Shown: positions 58,931 to 64,000 of the stretch, one piece after another
Position numbering within the stretch: position 1 is the stretch's first letter
How the letters are laid out: the number at the start of each line of letters is the position of its first letter
Assembly: GCA_036877525.1 (NCBI GenBank)
Contig: JAZGTH010000098.1
Location: 1,240,001-1,304,000, forward strand
DNA length: 64,000 bases
From: Chromobotia macracanthus
Lineage: Eukaryota > Chordata > Actinopteri > Cypriniformes > Botiidae
Reading direction: 5' to 3'
The notes under the pieces: generated by a model
What the model was told of the DNA's origin: nothing
Seen by the model: the letters and a program-made list of their open reading frames with translations, nothing else
Databases searched by the model: none
Program-made: the position numbers and the translations under genes

Positions 58931-61900
58931 TTACAGTGGGGGCCTGTCTTGTCTGATTAAAGGAGTGTTGATTCTTGGGTATGTGACAATCTCTGATGTT
59001 GCAGGACTACTTGTGATATACTTCTTTGAAGTTGTCCTGGATTCAGGTTGAGTTGTCACCACTGTGGCGGTTTTAGAGGAGTAGAACTTGTTGCCGAAGC
59101 AGTCCCTCCTCTCATAGTTCTCACTGGTAGTTCTCGTACCAATGACTCTCTCTCCCTCAGGTGCTTTTCGCACTTCTAAAACGCTGACCTGTCGTTTTTG
59201 GTTAGCAGGGCTGGAGGAGGCCTCCATTGTGTTGGTGCATTGCCTGCGGTCCGAAGACACGTTACAGCAACATTGCGGCTTGGCCTCTTCCCTTAGTTCT
59301 GCTTCTTTTGGACTGATCTGAGATGGTGACTCTTCACGTTTTCTTGCTGCAGACTGAATGGAAATGAATGAGGGAGATGCTGGAGATGATGATCTCTGTT
59401 TGGTTGTTGGAATGAAAAGTTCTGGTTTTGAGTTCTGTGCTGGTATTGTTGACTGTCCTTTCTGGTTTTGGGCCTTTGGTGATTTGCTTGACCCAATGCT
59501 GATTGTCTTTATGTTACCTGAGGTAGGGGAGCCCTGTACTGCCACCATTGACTCCCTAAATAGACCAGAGAGTCCTACAATGTCAGCATCAGATTTTAGA
59601 GTCGATACAGAGTAAAGAGCCTTTTTAATCGCCTCTTCTATATCTATGAGTCTTGCAAGCGTTTGCTCTTTTAAACTAATTATCTCAGCCCCAGCTTTCT
59701 CTAGGTCTCCAAAAGCCACCTGCATGGAGGACAACATCTCAGGTTCCACTGGCATATCTGAAGCACCTCTTCTATGTTTTGGCATGACCATTTTAGGGTT
59801 GTTTTTATTATCAACCCAATCCAGCATGTTCTCAAATATGTTTCTAAGTGATCTCTCATCTACTTCGCTGGAGTCCTCTTGGATTTCCTCTACTTTTGAA
59901 AGTATGTTTTTCAGTTCCTCTTGTTTCTTCAGCTTGTCGAAGATCTCCATGACAGCCGTGACGTTTACCTTCATGATCTCATCCATGTGCACAGAGAGTC
60001 TCTGCCTTCTTTCATCCTCAGTTTCACCCCTTATTTTCTTCTGTCTTCTGACCACTTCACTCTTGTGTTGATCATCACTTTTGTCATTTTTCTCTGCTTT
60101 ATAGGTCCCACATGAGGTGCAGTCATCTTGAGGAGAAGATCTGTCATGCTGTGCTATGATTTCAAATTGCTGAATTGCAGAATTGTTGTCCGTGTTCTCT
60201 GTGGAATTCTTTACATGATCTTTAGCCATTTTTATTCTCTTAGGTTTAACAGGTGCCACTGATCCACCTACCGTCACTCCAAAGTTTTGAAGTGTAGTAT
60301 GAAATCCAATGGAGGATTCACTCACACTCTGTATGCTTTCTGGAGAGCTCCTTGGAGATTCTTCAACAATCTGCATAGGATTTAATTTTGCTTGTGTGGA
60401 ACCATCATTCCGTTTGACACTCATTGTTGTATCATTAGGTTTACATTCATGGGCATCACCACTATGCTGTAAATTCTTGCAAAGGACATCTTTATAAGAT
60501 ATTGGGTCTGGACATGACTTGGGGCATGGTGAAGGCTCTTTATTCTCCTCATTAGCTGGTTTCAAACAAGTAGCAATGACTTGGCCTTTACCTTGTAATG
60601 ACTTCACTACACCTGCCTTTGGGATAGACTTAAGTTTTAAATGGTCTGGTTTAGGCGGGATTGCTGGCTTGGGTCCAATGGGAGTTTTATGTTTCTTAGT
60701 AGGAGTATCTGTGGAAACATGCATTTGGTCTCTCAATGGTTTTTTCTCAGAAGGCCTTTGACAAGGAGATGTGTCAACTCCCTCACCTGATGCTTGGAGA
60801 ACCTGATGTTCACCTTGAAGCTCTGAAACAGAGAGTTCTGTCTTACTTTTTACAACAGTCCTATCACTTGGCTGATCTACACCTGTCATCTTTTTGTGTC
60901 CTGCATATTCTTTTCCAGAATTCCTATAAATCATGGCAGCTCGAAAATCCCCCTTTGTGACATTAAAGTTAGACTTTCCCAAGGAATCAAGAGCTGCTTG
61001 TATGCTACCTCTCATAACATCTTCACTTTCTTCTTGCTCTGGTTTGTAGATTTGTGAAGTCTCATTGTTCTCACTTATATTACTGTCTTTCTTGACCTCC
61101 ATTAACTCATGGCTTGCTGAAACAGAGTCACTGATCTGTTGGGTTTGGTTGGGTTGAGAAGCAGGTTCATGTTTTGCTTGTACACTCTGCTGAAGAGCTT
61201 TTGCCTCCATTGTGGCCTGATGAAGATTCATGATGGCTGTTTGTAGATTCAGTAACTCATCATCTTCCACAACGTCAACAAGCTCTGCTTGAAGTACAGC
61301 TCCATCTTCTCTGATATCTTGATCTGGCAGAATTCTGTCTGTTTTTAGATTGTCACCCATTTCAGAGCATCTTTCAGGTTTTGCCTGCATTGGTTCTGCG
61401 GTTTTATTATTTTTGTTTTTCATCACACTTTCCTTAGCCAACATCTTTGACTCTTTGTTTTCAGCAGACTGCAGACTCGCATCCAAACTGGTGTTAAAAA
61501 GGGCTTTGATATTTTTAACATTACCTGGTATAATCTCACTTGTTTTCTCTGATTCTCCTGTAGAACCACTTATATCTTCATCTGATGATATTTTTTGTAG
61601 ATGTTTTAGATGTTCAAGGTCTCCTTTCTCAATACAGCTCCGGACAAGCTGTACATTAATGGTTCTGTTTGCTTCCAGGTCTATTGGAGAAGAGTTGTCC
61701 CACCCACACCTTGTTGTGCAACTGATATTCAGTAACTCATGGCTTGCTGAACCAAGGTCACTAATCTGTTGGGTTTGGTTGGGTTGAGAAGCAGGTTCAT
61801 GTTTTGCTTGTACACTCTGATGAAGAGCTTTTGCTTCCATTGTGGCCTGATGAAGATTCATGATGGCTGTTTGTAGATTCAGTAACTCATCTTCCTCAAC

Positions 61901-63811
61901 ATCAACTAGCTCTGCTTGAAGAACAGCTCCTTCATCTTTAATATCTTGATCTGGCAGTATTATTTCTATTTTCAGATTTTCACGCATTTCAGAGCATCTT
62001 TCAGCTTTTGCCTGCATTGGTTCCTCAGTTTTATTATTTTCATTTTTCATCACACTTGCAGACTGCAAATTCTCATCCAAATTGGTACTGAAAAGGGCTT
62101 TGATATTTTTAACTTTTCCTGGTATAATCTCACTTATTTTCTCAAATTCCCCAGTTAAAGCACTCATATCCTCATCTGATGATGTTTTTTGTAGATGTTT
62201 GAGATGGCCAATGTCTCCTTTTTCAATACAGCTCTGGATCGGCTGCACATTAATAGTTCTGTTTGCTTTCAGGTCTATTTCAGAAGAACCATCCCACACA
62301 GCCCTTGATGTGCAGCTGATATCTAACTTAAGATTTTCCTTTTCAGACTCTAGAATTTTTGTTTGGCTTGAAGGAATAGACCTACACTTTATTTTGTCAA
62401 ACTCCACCAGCCTTATGCTCTCTTCATTGTGGTCGAAAAGAGCATAAACTGTTAAATCTCGTGTTTCTGTGACACCATTTTGTATTAAAACTCCTTTCCT
62501 CAGCAACTTCTCTTTGCCAAGTATATCTTCAGTTATCTGCACCACATTTGCAATTCTGTAGTCTTTATCTTGAAGTACAGTGAATGGAAGTTGGTGAGTT
62601 GGAACATCTACCTTATGAATCTCCACATTGCCCAGGCTGTCTTCTTTTAGGAAGGTTACATTTGGGTTCAGGTTTGTTCCTGGTAGCATCTGAAGCATGA
62701 TGTTCTTTATACTTCCAGTCACAATCTCCTCATCATGAACTTCTGGTTTTGAATCTTTTATAAAAATATATCTTGCTTTCTTGACATGTCCGTTTTCATT
62801 GGCTTCCAAGATGAATCCATCAGCTTGAATAATATTGAAGTTCCATAAAGAATTTAGAGTATCTTGCATGTTCTCCAGCATAGTTTCTGATTCTTCCTTG
62901 GTTTGCTGATTGATCTTATCGAGTGGAGTAGATTCAAACATCTGTGCTCTGTTTCTTACATTGGCCTTCAGCAAGTCTTCCTCTTTGCTAAAACTGTCAG
63001 ATGTTGCTGAGATGGTCTCTTCATCATGTGACCTGTTTTCAAACACTTGTTTGGCTCTAGATATACCTACAAATATCTCAGTTGTATCTTTGAAGTTCAC
63101 ATCACTGGGGAGATTGTTAGAGTGAATGTCTGATGTTTTTGCTCCCAAATTGCAGGTCTCAGAATCAGTCTTCGGTTTCTGGTCTGATCTACTGTGCTCC
63201 TCAGAGACAACATTTCTCCTTAGGCAGGGACTCTGTCTGTCTTTCAATGTATCCATTGACTGAATTTCAAACATTCGACGTGTGGCTTTAACATCCACCC
63301 TGATGTTCTGCTCTGATGTCACTTCATCTGGCTCATTTGGCAGAGCTTGAGATTGTGGTTTGTTCTCTTCATTTGGGGAGCTACACATGGGTTCTTCAGA
63401 CAGGTAAGATGGTCTCTTGATGTCACAGTCTTGAAAGTCCCTGTTGATCTGATGATAATCAGCTGGGCTGACAGCATGGTTCTCAAATAGCCAGCGCTTG
63501 GACTGGACCTCACACTGGTATCCAGTGTCTGGGTCAGTGTTAAGAATATCAGCAAGCTCCTCCTCTACCAAACCGTCAATGTTTTTCAGCTCAGGACATG
63601 TGTGTTTTAGCAGTCGTCTTAGCTCGCACTTCTGTCGCCGTTGGTGCACACTGGACATTGCTTCTCTTGTAGGGGGTGGTGAAGTAAAGGGTCGATCACA
63701 TTCCTCAGCGCTGGATTCCAGATGATTTTTAGATGGATTTAATTCAGGTGCAACATTGTTTGCATATGCAATGGCATGATGTTTAGGGATGTTCTGTGCA
63801 CCTTCAGCCAT
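58931..63811 (-). CDS. xirp1: Xin actin-binding repeat protein 1-like, giant coding exon
   Basis: Striated-muscle actin-binding scaffold of intercalated discs and myotendinous junctions. One uninterrupted exon codes 1626 aa. The N-terminus (IAYANNVAPE near 14-23; CELRRLLKHTCPEL and EEELADIL near 62-90) and a later block (NVTKGDFRAAMIYRNSGKEY, near 950) are XIRP-family hallmarks, as is NVEIHKVDVPTHQLPFT. Xin-type repeats are few and worn: EVQSKRWLFEN (101-111), VDVKATRRMFEIQSMDTL (172-189), GISRAKQVFEN, ANVRNRAQMFESTPLDKI and two NIKALF copies. A PKPAIPPKP SH3-ligand stretch lies near 1050. About 200 residues (near 495-692) are tandemly repeated (693-903). The ATG at 63811-63809 follows AAG, which fits a splice acceptor behind a 5' UTR exon. 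Xin identity is firm; xirp1 versus another Xin paralogue rests on the oxsr1-slc22a13 neighbourhood. Confidence 0.87.
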   Translation of the reverse strand: MAEGAQNIPKHHAIAYANNVAPELNPSKNHLESSAEECDRPFTSPPPTREAMSSVHQRRQKCELRRLLKHTCPELKNIDGLVEEELADILNTDPDTGYQCEVQSKRWLFENHAVSPADYHQINRDFQDCDIKRPSYLSEEPMCSSPNEENKPQSQALPNEPDEVTSEQNIRVDVKATRRMFEIQSMDTLKDRQSPCLRRNVVSEEHSRSDQKPKTDSETCNLGAKTSDIHSNNLPSDVNFKDTTEIFVGISRAKQVFENRSHDEETISATSDSFSKEEDLLKANVRNRAQMFESTPLDKINQQTKEESETMLENMQDTLNSLWNFNIIQADGFILEANENGHVKKARYIFIKDSKPEVHDEEIVTGSIKNIMLQMLPGTNLNPNVTFLKEDSLGNVEIHKVDVPTHQLPFTVLQDKDYRIANVVQITEDILGKEKLLRKGVLIQNGVTETRDLTVYALFDHNEESIRLVEFDKIKCRSIPSSQTKILESEKENLKLDISCTSRAVWDGSSEIDLKANRTINVQPIQSCIEKGDIGHLKHLQKTSSDEDMSALTGEFEKISEIIPGKVKNIKALFSTNLDENLQSASVMKNENNKTEEPMQAKAERCSEMRENLKIEIILPDQDIKDEGAVLQAELVDVEEDELLNLQTAIMNLHQATMEAKALHQSVQAKHEPASQPNQTQQISDLGSASHELLNISCTTRCGWDNSSPIDLEANRTINVQLVRSCIEKGDLEHLKHLQKISSDEDISGSTGESEKTSEIIPGNVKNIKALFNTSLDASLQSAENKESKMLAKESVMKNKNNKTAEPMQAKPERCSEMGDNLKTDRILPDQDIREDGAVLQAELVDVVEDDELLNLQTAIMNLHQATMEAKALQQSVQAKHEPASQPNQTQQISDSVSASHELMEVKKDSNISENNETSQIYKPEQEESEDVMRGSIQAALDSLGKSNFNVTKGDFRAAMIYRNSGKEYAGHKKMTGVDQPSDRTVVKSKTELSVSELQGEHQVLQASGEGVDTSPCQRPSEKKPLRDQMHVSTDTPTKKHKTPIGPKPAIPPKPDHLKLKSIPKAGVVKSLQGKGQVIATCLKPANEENKEPSPCPKSCPDPISYKDVLCKNLQHSGDAHECKPNDTTMSVKRNDGSTQAKLNPMQIVEESPRSSPESIQSVSESSIGFHTTLQNFGVTVGGSVAPVKPKRIKMAKDHVKNSTENTDNNSAIQQFEIIAQHDRSSPQDDCTSCGTYKAEKNDKSDDQHKSEVVRRQKKIRGETEDERRQRLSVHMDEIMKVNVTAVMEIFDKLKKQEELKNILSKVEEIQEDSSEVDERSLRNIFENMLDWVDNKNNPKMVMPKHRRGASDMPVEPEMLSSMQVAFGDLEKAGAEIISLKEQTLARLIDIEEAIKKALYSVSTLKSDADIVGLSGLFRESMVAVQGSPTSGNIKTISIGSSKSPKAQNQKGQSTIPAQNSKPELFIPTTKQRSSSPASPSFISIQSAARKREESPSQISPKEAELREEAKPQCCCNVSSDRRQCTNTMEASSSPANQKRQVSVLEVRKAPEGERVIGTRTTSENYERRDCFGNKFYSSKTATVVTTQPESRTTSKKYITSSPATSEIVTYPRINTPLIRQDRPPL
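61103..62340 (-). repeat. Tandem internal duplication in the xirp1 coding exon
   Basis: Two head-to-tail copies, about 61103-61732 and 61733-62340, offset 630 bp (210 codons) at one end and slightly less at the other because the upstream copy lacks about ten codons. Long runs are nearly identical (HEPASQPNQTQQISD, LQTAIMNLHQATMEAKAL, ANRTINVQ, SCIEKGD, LKHLQK). The frame is kept throughout. Confidence 0.92.
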
Positions 63812-63907
63812 CTTGGATTAAAAATAATGATAAATAACCACATTAGCTTAATGGGTAGTCTTTATGTATATTTACATTTAAATAAATTGTTAATTTGTTA
63901 AACATAC

Positions 63908-64000
63908 CTGTTGAACTGTAAGGAAGCCAAACCGCAAGCCAAAAATCAGCGTTTTGCACCAAAGGTTTCTAATGGTTATTATTTTCAGCGGGCTGAATAC
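63908..64000 (-). other. Likely 5' UTR exon of xirp1 (partial)
   Basis: On the minus strand the sequence ends TTCAACAG and is followed by GTATGTT, a good splice donor (GT at 63907-63906). The acceptor TTTTTAATCCAAG sits directly before the ATG, giving a 96-bp intron (63812-63907). No start codon in frame is needed in the exon. Its 5' end lies beyond the window. Confidence 0.5.

Noticed and set aside
59358..63725. Many plus-strand open frames of 60-145 codons (for example 59646-60071, 61350-61787, 62082-62447)
   Set aside because: All lie antisense to the single Xin coding exon and are shadows of its codon pattern; none has family features.

Overview
The window is nuclear DNA of a bony fish, most likely a cyprinid. 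The genes have vertebrate exon-intron structure with GT-AG splicing. The intergenic and intronic DNA is AT-rich and full of tRNA-derived SINEs and short inverted-repeat DNA elements typical of cyprinids, with long CA/GT microsatellites. Species cannot be fixed from sequence alone.

Gene order, left to right: (1) the last three coding exons of a MEKK2/3-class MAP3K (+), about 162-2327; (2) a complete cry-dash gene (+), 5487-9519, 14 exons, 520 aa; (3) complete myd88 (+), 10536-12326, 5 exons, 284 aa; (4) complete oxsr1 (+), 14236-49413, 18 coding exons, 517 aa, with four large introns filled with repeats; (5) complete slc22a13-like organic anion transporter (+), 52562-56575, 10 exons, 542 aa; (6) two minus-strand exons coding one perfect LIM domain, 57201-57751, converging on slc22a13; (7) xirp1-like Xin gene (-), 58931-63811, one giant coding exon of 1626 aa plus a likely 5' UTR exon at the right edge.

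myd88-oxsr1-slc22a13-xirp1 is the order known from human chromosome 3p22, so this is a conserved syntenic block rather than an operon. The genes work in different processes: MAPK and Toll/IL-1 signalling (MEKK, MyD88), blue-light DNA repair or photoreception (CRY-DASH), WNK-dependent ion transport and cell volume control (OSR1), organic anion transport (OAT10 class), and the muscle actin cytoskeleton (Xin).

The points most worth checking are: a LIM domain split over two exons just downstream of xirp1, too short per exon to show as an ORF; an in-frame alternative last exon in oxsr1 that would replace the CCT docking domain with a 29-residue tail carrying two PP1-type RVxF motifs; a fresh 0.6-kb internal duplication in xirp1 and its scarcity of Xin repeats; a GC-AG intron in myd88; and inverted repeats flanking oxsr1 exon 4. 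All exon boundaries were placed by eye from splice signals, reading frame and family knowledge; no alignment was run.
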